DNA from: Blastocatellia bacterium
GTDB taxonomy: Bacteria; Acidobacteriota; Blastocatellia; HR10; J050
Direction: 5' to 3'
Assembly: GCA_025054955.1 (NCBI GenBank)
Contig: JANWZE010000127.1
Coordinates: forward strand, 1 to 64,000
DNA: 64,000 nucleotides
A model generated the notes under the pieces. The model ran no database searches. It saw nothing but the letters and a program-made list of their open reading frames with translations, and had not been told where the DNA came from. Below are positions 17,667 through 26,654 of this stretch, one piece after another. Position numbers and translations under genes: made by a program. Each line of letters starts with the position of its first letter. Within the stretch, counting starts at the first letter, position 1.

Positions 17667-18467
17667 ATGATGAACGGAAAAATAGGAATTGTCTTTGGCG
17701 TCGCCAACAAGCGCAGCATTGCTTGGGCAATTGCGCAAGCGCTCGGTCGCGCCGGCGCCCGTTTGGTGATCACATATCAAAACGAACGGTTCGCCGATAA
17801 AGTCAGTGAGTTGGCCAAAGAGCTTGACCAGCCGCTGCTGCTGCCATGCGATGTCACCGAGGATGCCCAACTGGATCACGTCTTCAGCACGGTTGAAGCC
17901 CAATGCGGCGGACTGGATTTCCTCGTCCACTCTATCGCCTATGCCCCCCGTGAGGACCTGGAAGGCGATTTCGTGGATACATCGCGAGAGGGCTTCCGCA
18001 TCGCTCATGACATCAGTGTCTATTCGCTCATTGCGATGAGTCGGCGAGCGGCTCCGTTGATGGAGAAGCGCGGCGGCGGCAGCATCATCACAATGACCTA
18101 TCTGGGCGGCGAGCGCGCTGTTCCCAACTACAACGTCATGGGCGTCGCCAAAGCCGCATTGGAATCCACGGTTCAGTATCTAGCCCTCTACTTAGGTCCG
18201 AAAAATATCCGCGTCAACGCCATCTCCGCTGGACCGATTAAGACGCTGGCAGCATCGGGCGTCTCTGGTTTTTCCCAGATGCTCAATATGGTCGGTCACA
18301 TGACGCCGCTGAAGCGCAATATCGAGCCAGCCGAAGTCGGCGACACCGCCTTGTTCCTCTGTAGCGATTTATCGCGTGGCATCACAGGTGAAGTCATTCA
18401 TGTGGACGCTGGCTATCACATCGTTGGCGTGCCCGACCTGGCGCTGTTCAAGAAAAGCGATGAGTGA
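17667..18467 (+). CDS. fabI: Enoyl-[acyl-carrier-protein] reductase FabI
   Basis: NADH-dependent reduction of trans-2-enoyl-ACP, the last step of each fatty-acid elongation round. The 266-residue short-chain-dehydrogenase fold opens with IVFGVANKRSIAWAIA, the FabI-type nucleotide site. It contains MTYLGGERAVPNYNVMGVAK, with Tyr145, Tyr155 and Lys162 corresponding to the FabI catalytic set, then NAISAGPIKTLAASG for the substrate flap. Size and motifs match the triclosan-target class of FabI. Two adjacent ATG codons (17667, 17670) are possible starts. Confidence 0.96.
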   Translation: MMNGKIGIVFGVANKRSIAWAIAQALGRAGARLVITYQNERFADKVSELAKELDQPLLLPCDVTEDAQLDHVFSTVEAQCGGLDFLVHSIAYAPREDLEGDFVDTSREGFRIAHDISVYSLIAMSRRAAPLMEKRGGGSIITMTYLGGERAVPNYNVMGVAKAALESTVQYLALYLGPKNIRVNAISAGPIKTLAASGVSGFSQMLNMVGHMTPLKRNIEPAEVGDTALFLCSDLSRGITGEVIHVDAGYHIVGVPDLALFKKSDE

Positions 18468-18571
18468 TGGGTTGATCGAGCGATAGAGCCATAGGATGCG
18501 CGAGCAGGTGTGTGTGGTCTGCCCCGTCCTTTGTCAAGAGACCTTGGCTGCGTTCGATTTTATTTATGTCC

Positions 18572-18673
18572 CAACGCATCGTGATATGAGAAAGCTTAGT
18601 GCATCGTGACATAGCAAAGTCTCAACGGATCATGAGATGACAAAGCCTCAATGGATCGTGAGATGACAAGCCT
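18572..18673. repeat. Four imperfect ~26-bp tandem repeats spanning the DUF72 start
   Basis: Units of 25-26 bases share the core GCATCGTGA or GGATCGTGA, then ATGA, then AAAGC or AAGCC. The last unit contains both candidate start codons (18651 and 18663) of the DUF72 gene, so the 5' region has been built by tandem duplication. Confidence 0.75.
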
Positions 18674-19526
18674 ATTGCCTGCCAATCTGCGCGTCGGTAC
18701 GTCAAGCTGGAGCAGCACCGATTGGTATGGCGTATTCTATCCGCCTGAGCTTGCGCCCGGTGAGTTCATCACGTACTACGCTCAACACTTCGACACCGTT
18801 GAGATTGATTCCACGTTCTATCGGCAGCCGAGCGACTCACTGGTACAGAACTGGGCGCGTCGTGTGCCCGCAGGATTCACATTTGCTGCCAAAGTGCCAC
18901 AGGTGATTACTCACGAAAAATACCTGCAGGATTGTCAGGATGAGATCACCCGGTTCGTCACCACGATGTCGGGGCTAGGGCAGAAGTTAGGACCGATGCT
19001 GTTGCAGTTTCCTTACCTTGCCAAGAAGAAGGTTGGACAGGAATATCAAACCGGTGATGACTTTCGTGAGCGATTGGGTCGGTTTTTGGCGGCGCTGCCC
19101 ACCTCAGAGTTTCGATTCGCCGTCGAGGTGCGCAACAGTCATTGGTTGAAGCCTGCGTTGCTTGATGTGTTGCGTGAACATCGAGTCGCGTTGACGCTCT
19201 CGTGTTACTACACGATGCCGGCGTTGCCTGAGTTGATGAAACGGATGGATGTGGTGACGGCTGATTTCACATACATCCGCTTCCTTGGCCATCATCAGCA
19301 CATGAATACGTTGGTTGACAGGCTGATGAAAGAGCAGGGCAAAGAGAAACATTGGAATGAGCTGCTCGAGGATCGAAGCCGCGAGATGGAGTGGTGGATC
19401 GGCGCGATTCGTCAATTGGTTCAAAGGGATATTGACGTGTTTGTTTATTTCAATAATCACTACGCCGGCTATGCGCCCGGCTCGATTGAGTTGTTCAAGA
19501 AGCTCTGGCTGAAGGCCGTTGATTAA
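18663..19526 (+). CDS. DUF72 domain protein
   Basis: A 287-residue DUF72 (YecE-like) protein with a TIM-barrel look. It opens NLRVGTSSWSSTDWYGVFYP and continues with VEIDSTFYRQPS, AAKVPQVITH and FAVEVRNSHWL, and ends with DVFVYFNNHYAGYAPGS, all family hallmarks. Function is unknown; an Fe-S or nucleic-acid role has been proposed for some relatives but nothing here proves it. An ATG at 18651 is also in frame; I prefer 18663 because family members start a few residues before the RVGTSSW motif. The start lies within tandem repeats. Confidence 0.88.
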   Translation: MTSLLPANLRVGTSSWSSTDWYGVFYPPELAPGEFITYYAQHFDTVEIDSTFYRQPSDSLVQNWARRVPAGFTFAAKVPQVITHEKYLQDCQDEITRFVTTMSGLGQKLGPMLLQFPYLAKKKVGQEYQTGDDFRERLGRFLAALPTSEFRFAVEVRNSHWLKPALLDVLREHRVALTLSCYYTMPALPELMKRMDVVTADFTYIRFLGHHQHMNTLVDRLMKEQGKEKHWNELLEDRSREMEWWIGAIRQLVQRDIDVFVYFNNHYAGYAPGSIELFKKLWLKAVD

Positions 19527-19571
19527 GTGGCTTGGGACGGCCAGCCCAGCGCGTCAAGGCAATGCCTGTGC

Positions 19572-19599
19572 TTGACACGTCCAGTCTCATTCGTAACAA
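19572..19599 (+). promoter_or_regulatory. Weak candidate promoter for the beta-barrel gene
   Basis: TTGACA (19572-19577) followed after 16 bases by TAACAA (19594-19599), about 107 bases before ATG 19707. The rest of the 180-base gap from 19527 shows nothing else I can support. Confidence 0.3.
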
Positions 19600-19706
19600 T
19601 TTGACCAGCTTATGGCCGAGGATTTGAGACAACGGATCGCACGCTGTGTGTCAAGTACGCATAGCCAAGAGATCACCGGCGTGAGCCACTGCTGATGGAG
19701 GAGAGT

Positions 19707-21389
19707 ATGAAACGACTAGCCGTTTTGATTGTCATCATCTGCATGATTGGTATGACGCCCGTTGGACAGGCGGCTCCAAAGCCGCGTCCGTTGGGCACAA
19801 TTGCCGGCAAGATTATGGATGAGCACGGGCGTGGTCTGAGTCGCGCGGTGGTTCGATTGCTGAGTTCAATGTCTGCCGCTACGACCAATCGCACCATTCA
19901 CGCTGATGAGCAAGGAAATTTCTATGCACGCAGCATTGTGCCTGGCCCCTACTTGTTGCGTGCCGAAGCCCAAGGATTCGTGTCTCAGGTCAAGGCCGTC
20001 GAAGTTCGCCCTGATGTGGTGTTGAGTCTCAAATTCGAGTTGCAGCGGAGCCAGACATTGCTTGATCAACGTGAGGATCGCCATGCCTATCGCTGGGTGG
20101 TTCGCGGTGTGCCGCGTCCTGTGCTTCGCTGGCAGCAAGGTGAAGGTTCGGCTGTGACTATGGCAAGCGCGGCCGTCTCCAATTTTGAACGGGCACGGCT
20201 GCTGCGTGGCATGGTTCAACTGGTCAGCGGCGCGCCCCTGGGTTCGCCGAGCCTGGCCACGCCGTTTGCTGGAGTGAATCTGGCGTTGGCCGGGCAGGCT
20301 GCGCCCAATGTAGAGTTAGTGTTTGTCGGGCAGGTTTCGTCCCACACGGGCGTGCCCAGTCGTATGGAGGTGATTGCCTCCACGTTCGCCACTGATACGC
20401 ACCAGGTGACGGCTCGGCTCGGATATGCTCGATCAGGCCTCATCGGCAACCGGCTTTCGCCGCGTCAGTTTCAACAGGCCTCGCTGGCGTTGATGGATTC
20501 GTGGCAGGTGGCTGGGCCTGTGGCCGTGACCTACGGCGTGGATGTCACGGGCTACTTCAATGGGGCGCCTCAATGGACGGTGTCGCCTCGGCTCGGTGTC
20601 GGCTATGCGCTTAATAGCACCACGCGAGTGCGAGCTGAGTATTATCCTGTTTCATCCTATGAAGTCAGCAGGCAGGGCGAGTTCAATTATGAAGGCGGTC
20701 AAGTCATTTTCTCTGATCCTTGGCCGCTGGCTTTGGTCGCCGCTCATGGTCAAGCCGAGCGTGCCGAACGGTTCCAGTGCACAATTGAGCGACAACTGGA
20801 CGACGCTTCACACCTGGAAGGCGCGTTGTTCTTCGACCATTACGCCAATCGCGGCGTCGGCCTGTTAGCCGTGCCTGTCGAAGTTGCCGGCGGACTACAG
20901 ACGCAATGGCGCTCACTAGCGCAAGACGGTCAGGCACGCGGCGCGCGCGTGGTCTATCAACGTCAACTGACCCCGTATCTGACCGGCATGGTGGGATATT
21001 CGTTTGGGCAAGGCCAGCGTTGGACGGGCGAACCGCTCCATGAGGCTCACGAGTTGTTCCAGAATGCGCCGTTTCAGGTCATCTCACTACGGTTGGATGC
21101 AACAGTGACGCGGACACGGACGCGCATTTCCTCAATCTATCGTTTGAGCCATTCGGATGCAGCGTTTGCAATTGATCCATTTTATGGTCGGCTGGACGTG
21201 CATGAACCGAATCTGAGTGTGGTGGTCACTCAAGAGATTCCTGACCTGGGATTGTTGCCGGGTCGCTGGCAGGCCAGTGTGGATGCCCGTAATCTGCTGG
21301 ATCAGCAAGAAGGCGCGGCAAGCGAAGGCAAGACGTTGCTAACGCAAGCGTCGCGCAGCATTCGTGGCAGTCTATCCGTGCGATTTTAA
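19707..21389 (+). CDS. Carboxypeptidase-regulatory-domain outer-membrane beta-barrel protein
   Basis: A 560-residue exported protein. The signal peptide (1-~25, ending GQAAP) is followed by a carboxypeptidase-regulatory-like beta-sandwich (GTIAGKIMDEHGRGLSRAVV ... GNFYARSIVPGPYLLRAEAQGF). The remaining ~430 residues show alternating strands (VRAEYYPVSSYE, SIYRLSHSD) and end in SIRGSLSVRF with a terminal Phe, as expected for an outer-membrane barrel. It resembles the Cna-B/CarboxypepD-TonB receptors of acidobacteria, but I do not see a plug domain and it is shorter. GGAGG lies upstream of ATG 19707. It may be cotranscribed with the histidine kinase 32 bases downstream. Confidence 0.75.
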   Translation: MKRLAVLIVIICMIGMTPVGQAAPKPRPLGTIAGKIMDEHGRGLSRAVVRLLSSMSAATTNRTIHADEQGNFYARSIVPGPYLLRAEAQGFVSQVKAVEVRPDVVLSLKFELQRSQTLLDQREDRHAYRWVVRGVPRPVLRWQQGEGSAVTMASAAVSNFERARLLRGMVQLVSGAPLGSPSLATPFAGVNLALAGQAAPNVELVFVGQVSSHTGVPSRMEVIASTFATDTHQVTARLGYARSGLIGNRLSPRQFQQASLALMDSWQVAGPVAVTYGVDVTGYFNGAPQWTVSPRLGVGYALNSTTRVRAEYYPVSSYEVSRQGEFNYEGGQVIFSDPWPLALVAAHGQAERAERFQCTIERQLDDASHLEGALFFDHYANRGVGLLAVPVEVAGGLQTQWRSLAQDGQARGARVVYQRQLTPYLTGMVGYSFGQGQRWTGEPLHEAHELFQNAPFQVISLRLDATVTRTRTRISSIYRLSHSDAAFAIDPFYGRLDVHEPNLSVVVTQEIPDLGLLPGRWQASVDARNLLDQQEGAASEGKTLLTQASRSIRGSLSVRF

Positions 21390-21421
21390 CGTTCATCAGT
21401 GAGGGCTTCACGGACGTCGTC

Positions 21422-24334
21422 ATGAAGATCGCCCCAGGACTGAATAGAGCCGATCTACGAACCGCGTTGTTGCTGTGTCTGACCTGCGTGTTGGTGGTGA
21501 TCGCCATCTTGAATCTGCGCGCGTGGATTGGGCAGCCACAGGTGGCCTGGGATGGCGTCACCTGGGAAGATGCAACGCGGGGCGTCGTGGCGCGCGCCGT
21601 TGAGCTGGGCAGTCCGGCGGAGCGAGCCGGCGTCCGGCGTGGCGACCGACTGACGGGCGTGAGCCTGGATGGCGGCTACCAATTTGAGCCGATCGCTCAC
21701 GCTTCTGATGTGCAGATTTATCTGGAGGCAATTGGTGTTCATAATAAAATTTCCTACCTAATCGAGCGAACCAATCTGGCTGGCTCGGTCTCGCGGTATG
21801 CCGCCGACATTGATCAACTATCAGCCAAGCCGGTCCGATTGTGGCCCTACGGGTATTTCGTGATCGTAGGACTGGCCTATTTGATCATCGGGTTATACGT
21901 CTTGCTGCGTCAGCGACAAGCCCGTCATACGCTCCACTTTTATGCGGTCTGCTTGACCGCGTTCGTGGTTTATGCGTTTCACAATACCGAACGATTTGAC
22001 CGGCTCGATTGGGTCGTCTTTTATGCTGATAACATCGCGCTGATCCTGCTGGGGCCACTGTTTCTGCATTTCTGCGCTGTTTTTCCTGAAAAGCGAAAAA
22101 TTTTGCAACGCCATGGTTGGGCTGCGTCGCTGATTTATGTGCCGGCCGGTGGGTTGTTGCTCGGTGAGCTGAGCCTTCCATTTTTAACCGATCAATTAGG
22201 CGAGCAGGCCCGCATGGTTCGTGTTCAACTGGATTTCCTCACGAGCAATGTTCAGTTCATTGCCTGCTTTGTCGGTGGCGCGGCATTGCTGTTGCAGAGC
22301 TTCATGACGGCGACGACGCCGCTGTTGAAACAACAACTCAAATGGGTTGTCTGGGGCATGCTCGGCGGCGTGCCGTTCACTTTGTACCTATTGTTCGTTC
22401 AGTGGATTCCCACGTTCTTGAAGCCGAGTTTGGAGGCTGTAGCCCTGATTCCTCTGATTTTCATCCCGTTGTCGTTCAGCTATTCCATCGTGCGTTACCG
22501 ATTGATGGACGTTGATGTGATCATGCGGCGCAGTCTGGTGCATCTGACCACCACATTGGTCATGGCCGGTCTGTTTGTGCTGTTGTTGCTGTCGGCGCGC
22601 GATTTTGTGGCAACAGCCTCCGATGTCGTCATCGTGTTGATGGTGATTGGCGCTGTCGTTCTGGCCATGCTGTTTGCCCCGCTGAAAAGTTATTTGCAAG
22701 AGCGCATTGATCGGTTCGTCTACGGCGAACGCTATAGCGCGCGCGCCGGCGTGCGCGAATTCGCGCAAATGCTCTCGACGATGACGACCTTGGAGCCGAT
22801 GTTGCACTCGGTCAGCGAACGCTTGCAGAACATGTTGTTCGTTGAGGAGATCGCTTTGTTCATCCGCGACGCGCACGAGCCATCTGGATTTCAGCTTGCG
22901 CATCGGCGGCATCTGCGTGGTCCGGTGAAGCTGTCGGCTGCCTTCTTTGATCAGTTGCGGCAGAGTGAGCCGCCGTCGGGCATCCTCTGCCTGGATGAAT
23001 CGGCCACTGAAATAAGCGAACATGAACAGTTGAACGGCCTTCGTTATTTTGTCCCATGTCGCGCTCACGATCGGTTGATCGCCGTGATCGGGTTGGGTCG
23101 AACCAAAGACGGAGATTTGTTAACATCAGAAGACCTCGATTTGCTGGCGGCGATTGCCCCCTATGTCGCCGTCGCCGTGGAAAACAGCTTGCTCTACCGT
23201 GAGCAGGCGCAACGCGCTGAAGAATTGGCTCACCTGAAAGATTTCAACGAGAGTATTGTTGAATCTATCAATGTGGGTATTCTGGCTGTTGATCCGGACG
23301 GCACCATCACGACGTGGAATTCGGCGATGGAAGAGCTGCTGGGCATCAACCGCATGGAAGCGATCGGGCGACGGATTCATCGCGTGTTTGATCCTGAATT
23401 GATTCGCGCGTTGCGTGGCGTGATCGGCGGGTCACGGTGGGCCGTGCCCGACGCGCGCCATCTCTATCAATTCAGGACGCAAGGTCACAATGGCCGCGAG
23501 TTGTGCTTGAACCTGTCCATTGCTCCCTTTAAGACGAAACAAGGCGAGCGGGTCGGCTCACTGATCGTTGTGGAAGACATCAGCCAACGCCAACGGCTCG
23601 AACAACAACTGCAACAGAGCGAGAAACTCTCCTCCATCGGCTTGTTGGCCGCCGGCGTCGCTCACGAAGTCAACACGCCGTTGACGGGCATCTCCAGCTA
23701 TACGCAGATGCTGTTGAAGCAACTGCCGCCGACAGACCCGCGGTTCAAACTGCTCGTCAAGATTGAAGAGCAAGCGCGACGTGCCTCGAACATCGTGACC
23801 AACCTGTTGAACTTTTCGCGCACGGGCGCGACCGAATTTGTGCCGTTAGACCTGAACCGTGTTGTCGAAGACACGTTGCAACTGGTCGAGCCGCAACTGC
23901 GCGGCAAAGCAATTCGCTTGGTCAAACAGTTGTCCGACCAGCTTGAGCCTGTGATGGGGAATGCGACCAAGTTGCAGCAGGTGCTCATGAATCTCTTGCT
24001 CAATGCGCGCGATGCGATGCCTGACGGAGGCGTGCTGACGATCAAGACGCGCCTGGACGCCGGCATGGTGCTTGTCGAAGTGGCCGACACGGGCGTCGGC
24101 ATTGCGCAAGAACATATTCGCCGCATCTACGATCCGTTCTTCACGACCAAAGGAATCGGCCAAGGAACCGGCTTAGGATTAGCCTTGAGCTATGGAATCA
24201 TTCAAGAACATGGTGGACGCATTGATGTTGAAAGTCAGGTCGGACAGGGAACGCAGTTCACCATTTACCTGCCCACCTACCAGCCGCAGATGAATCGTCG
24301 TCGCACCGAGCTTCGGCTTGTTTCGGGAGATTGA
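21422..24334 (+). CDS. Multidomain membrane sensor histidine kinase
   Basis: A 970-residue membrane kinase. After one N-terminal helix comes a PDZ-like extracytoplasmic segment (GVVARAVELGSPAERAGVRR ~52-71). A block of about eight membrane helices (~140-420) follows, then a GAF-like region (~440-590), a PAS domain from ~606 (VGILAVDPDGTITTWN), a HisKA dimerisation helix with the phospho-acceptor His748 in AAGVAHEVNTPL, and an HATPase_c domain (NLLLNARDAMPDGG; VADTGVGIA; GQGTGLGLALSYGI). It should sense an envelope or membrane signal and phosphorylate the regulator encoded 39 bases downstream. The signal is unknown. Confidence 0.92.
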   Translation: MKIAPGLNRADLRTALLLCLTCVLVVIAILNLRAWIGQPQVAWDGVTWEDATRGVVARAVELGSPAERAGVRRGDRLTGVSLDGGYQFEPIAHASDVQIYLEAIGVHNKISYLIERTNLAGSVSRYAADIDQLSAKPVRLWPYGYFVIVGLAYLIIGLYVLLRQRQARHTLHFYAVCLTAFVVYAFHNTERFDRLDWVVFYADNIALILLGPLFLHFCAVFPEKRKILQRHGWAASLIYVPAGGLLLGELSLPFLTDQLGEQARMVRVQLDFLTSNVQFIACFVGGAALLLQSFMTATTPLLKQQLKWVVWGMLGGVPFTLYLLFVQWIPTFLKPSLEAVALIPLIFIPLSFSYSIVRYRLMDVDVIMRRSLVHLTTTLVMAGLFVLLLLSARDFVATASDVVIVLMVIGAVVLAMLFAPLKSYLQERIDRFVYGERYSARAGVREFAQMLSTMTTLEPMLHSVSERLQNMLFVEEIALFIRDAHEPSGFQLAHRRHLRGPVKLSAAFFDQLRQSEPPSGILCLDESATEISEHEQLNGLRYFVPCRAHDRLIAVIGLGRTKDGDLLTSEDLDLLAAIAPYVAVAVENSLLYREQAQRAEELAHLKDFNESIVESINVGILAVDPDGTITTWNSAMEELLGINRMEAIGRRIHRVFDPELIRALRGVIGGSRWAVPDARHLYQFRTQGHNGRELCLNLSIAPFKTKQGERVGSLIVVEDISQRQRLEQQLQQSEKLSSIGLLAAGVAHEVNTPLTGISSYTQMLLKQLPPTDPRFKLLVKIEEQARRASNIVTNLLNFSRTGATEFVPLDLNRVVEDTLQLVEPQLRGKAIRLVKQLSDQLEPVMGNATKLQQVLMNLLLNARDAMPDGGVLTIKTRLDAGMVLVEVADTGVGIAQEHIRRIYDPFFTTKGIGQGTGLGLALSYGIIQEHGGRIDVESQVGQGTQFTIYLPTYQPQMNRRRTELRLVSGD

Positions 24335-24373
24335 ACGTCACACATTCCCTGACTCCACCAGGCCACAAAGATC

Positions 24374-25789
24374 ATGAAAAAGGGATCGGTTCTCATCGTT
24401 GATGATGAAGAAATCATGCGCGACGTGCTTGAGAGTCTGCTCTCGAGCGAAGGCTATCGTGTCGAGCTGGCCACGACGGGTGAGGAAGGCTTGGAAAAAT
24501 TTGTCGAGCGGCCGTATGACGTCGTCCTGCTCGATGTGGCCATGCCTGGCATGGGAGGCATTGCTGCGTTGGAACAGATTCTGACGATTGATCCGGAAGC
24601 CGTCGTAGTCATGATCACGGCGTATGCCACATTTGATACGGCGGTGACGGCCTGGCAGAAAGGCGCGTTCAGTTGTATCCGAAAGCCGTTTGAAAACGAA
24701 CAGATTCTTCGTGTCGTTGAAGCCGGATTGCGCCGCCGACGAAAAGACGAAGAGCGACGCAATCTGAGCGTCGCGTTGCGAGCCAGCGCTGATTTGAAGA
24801 AGATTGTCGCCCGCAGTCACAAGATGCGAAAAATTCTCGACCTCATCGGACAGATTGCCCCCACGCGCTCGACAGTGCTGATTCAAGGCGAATCAGGCAC
24901 GGGCAAAGAACTGGTGGCGCGCGCCATTCATTTTTCCAGTCCGCGCGCCGAAACCGGCCAGTTTGTGGCTGTCAACTGTAGCAACGTCTCTGCCGAGTTG
25001 CTGGAGAGCGACCTGTTTGGCCATGTCAAAGGCGCCTTCACCGGAGCCGTCGCCTCCAAGAAGGGACGATTTGAAATTGCCGATGGTGGAACGTTGTTTC
25101 TTGACGAGATCGGCAACATCAGCACAGACATTCAAGCCAAGTTGCTGCGCGTGCTTCAGGAGCGCGAAATTACGCCAGTCGGCGATACATCGGTTCGCAA
25201 AGTGGATGTTCGCATCATTGCCGCCACCAATACAGATTTGAAGAAGGCGATGCTCGAAGGGCGATTTCGTGACGACCTCTATTACCGACTCAATGTGATT
25301 ACCATCTCCATTCCACCGCTGCGCGAGCGCAAGGAAGACATTCTGCCGTTGGTGCAACACTTCATCCGCAAATACAATCAAGAAAGTGGACGAACGCTCT
25401 CGACGGAAATTGAGCCGGAGGTCTTACGGCTGCTGGAGGAGTACCCGTGGCCGGGCAATGTGCGTGAACTGGAAAATTTGATCGAACGCGCCGTCGTCAT
25501 TGCGCGTGGTGACCGCATTGATATGGAGTGCTTGACGGATGAAGTCTTGGACCCGCGCGCTGCTGAAGAGTTTCTGCGCCGCGTCTCTGACAGCAAAATG
25601 GCCGCGCATGAGGTGGAGATCGCCGACGGCTTTTCGTTTTATGATGAAGTGGCCCGCTTTGAGATCAGCTTGATCCGTCAGGCGCTGGAGATCACCGGCG
25701 GCAATCAAAGCCGCGCTGCCCGACTTCTTGGCCTCAATACGACCACACTCAACAACAAGATCAAATCCTACAACATTACGGTCAAGTGA
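24374..25789 (+). CDS. NtrC-family sigma-54-dependent response regulator
   Basis: A 471-residue enhancer-binding regulator. A receiver domain (~1-120, phospho-acceptor Asp54 in [10 protein letters not shown]) is followed by a sigma-54 AAA+ domain (Walker [15 protein letters not shown], the sigma-54 contact loop GAFTGA, Walker [10 protein letters not shown]) and a Fis-type helix-turn-helix at the C terminus ([20 protein letters not shown]). It is paired with the upstream kinase. Activated by phosphorylation, it would drive sigma-54 promoters; I did not find a clear -24/-12 sigma-54 site in the neighbouring intergenic regions. Confidence 0.95.
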   Translation: MKKGSVLIVDDEEIMRDVLESLLSSEGYRVELATTGEEGLEKFVERPYDVVLLDVAMPGMGGIAALEQILTIDPEAVVVMITAYATFDTAVTAWQKGAFSCIRKPFENEQILRVVEAGLRRRRKDEERRNLSVALRASADLKKIVARSHKMRKILDLIGQIAPTRSTVLIQGESGTGKELVARAIHFSSPRAETGQFVAVNCSNVSAELLESDLFGHVKGAFTGAVASKKGRFEIADGGTLFLDEIGNISTDIQAKLLRVLQEREITPVGDTSVRKVDVRIIAATNTDLKKAMLEGRFRDDLYYRLNVITISIPPLRERKEDILPLVQHFIRKYNQESGRTLSTEIEPEVLRLLEEYPWPGNVRELENLIERAVVIARGDRIDMECLTDEVLDPRAAEEFLRRVSDSKMAAHEVEIADGFSFYDEVARFEISLIRQALEITGGNQSRAARLLGLNTTTLNNKIKSYNITVK

Positions 25790-25823
25790 TTCAGCAGCGG
25801 GTCTGTTACCCAGGCGGTGATGA

Positions 25824-26471
25824 TTACTCCATCTGTTCCGTCTGCTGATTGGCGAGTCGGCCTGTTTCAATCTGCTGATTGGCGAGTCGGCCTGTTTCCA
25901 ATGGATTGGTCTGGTAACTGCGCGCGGCTATCGGCGGCGAGAGCAACGCGCCAAGACGCTGTTGCACGAACTGGTATCGAACGTGTGATACCGGCTGGCC
26001 GCGAATCAGCTCGCTCAGTTGCTCGCATTCTTCGACAGAGATCAGGCCGCGTGCGGCAATCTGTCGTAATGCGCTGATCTCCTCCTCGGTGGACGGTTCC
26101 TCATCACCGGTAAATCCCATGAACGTGTAGGCGTCACTCAGATGACGGTCCTCCTCTTGGAGGACTTGCCGCCACAGGTGTTGCAGTTCAGCATCGGAGA
26201 CAAGTCCTGATTGGCGCAGATTGATCATCTCTTCAATCTCGCGGGCGATGGTCGGTTTCTGGAATGTTGTGCCGCCCATCAATGTGACGATGGTTGTCCG
26301 CCGTGCGCCGCCAACGTCGCCGTGCCATCCGCTTTGTTGTTTCTTCAGCCGGCGAATTCTTTCAGCGACCGTTGGCAACAGGATGTCGGCTCCACCCATG
26401 ATGGTGATGATGAAGTTGGAATCATCTTCCAAACGGAATTCCGAAGCTCCCATCATCGTCAGTCGGAACAT
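25824..26471 (-). CDS. LiaF-like (DUF2154-type) protein with C-terminal decapeptide repeat
   Basis: A 215-residue soluble protein. The N-terminal ~80 residues have repeating short strands with the LMGG/IMGG turns (TIMGGADILLP; TLMGGTTFQKP) seen in the C-terminal domain of LiaF-like cell-wall stress proteins. A helical segment follows (EEMINLRQSGLVSDAELQHL; EEEISALRQIAARGLIS). The tail contains two exact copies of ETGRLANQQ. No membrane helices, unlike LiaF. AGGAG is eight bases before ATG 26471. It is convergent with the sigma-54 regulator and likely has its own promoter. Confidence 0.6.
   Translation of the reverse strand: MFRLTMMGASEFRLEDDSNFIITIMGGADILLPTVAERIRRLKKQQSGWHGDVGGARRTTIVTLMGGTTFQKPTIAREIEEMINLRQSGLVSDAELQHLWRQVLQEEDRHLSDAYTFMGFTGDEEPSTEEEISALRQIAARGLISVEECEQLSELIRGQPVSHVRYQFVQQRLGALLSPPIAARSYQTNPLETGRLANQQIETGRLANQQTEQME
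25841..25900. repeat. 30-bp in-frame tandem repeat
   Basis: Bases 25841-25870 and 25871-25900 differ at one position. The period is ten codons, so the repeat adds a decapeptide (ETGRLANQQI) near the C terminus of the LiaF-like protein without breaking the frame. Confidence 0.92.
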
Positions 26472-26494
26472 GTCAGCCGCTCCTGCGGCTCACG

Positions 26495-26524
26495 ATCATA
26501 GGGATGGCACGCAACACTTGTCAA
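26495..26524 (-). promoter_or_regulatory. Candidate sigma-70 promoter of the LiaF-like gene
   Basis: On the minus strand TTGACA (26524-26519), 18-base spacer, TATGAT (26500-26495). A small perfect hairpin (AGCCGC-TCCT-GCGGCT, 26475-26490) lies between the -10 box and the start codon and could influence translation. Confidence 0.55.
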
Positions 26525-26654
26525 TGAGAAGAAGCAACATGCAACAATCACCAAAATAGCATTGGCTTGACGAAGCTAGGTCGCTATGTTAGTTTTCCAC
26601 CTCGCTTGAACTGGCAAACTTGATGGCCTCATCTTAGAAGAAGAACTAGAAGAA

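Noticed and set aside
26472-26654. Glycine riboswitch upstream of gcvT
   Set aside because: No tandem aptamer-like conserved segments could be found in the leader.
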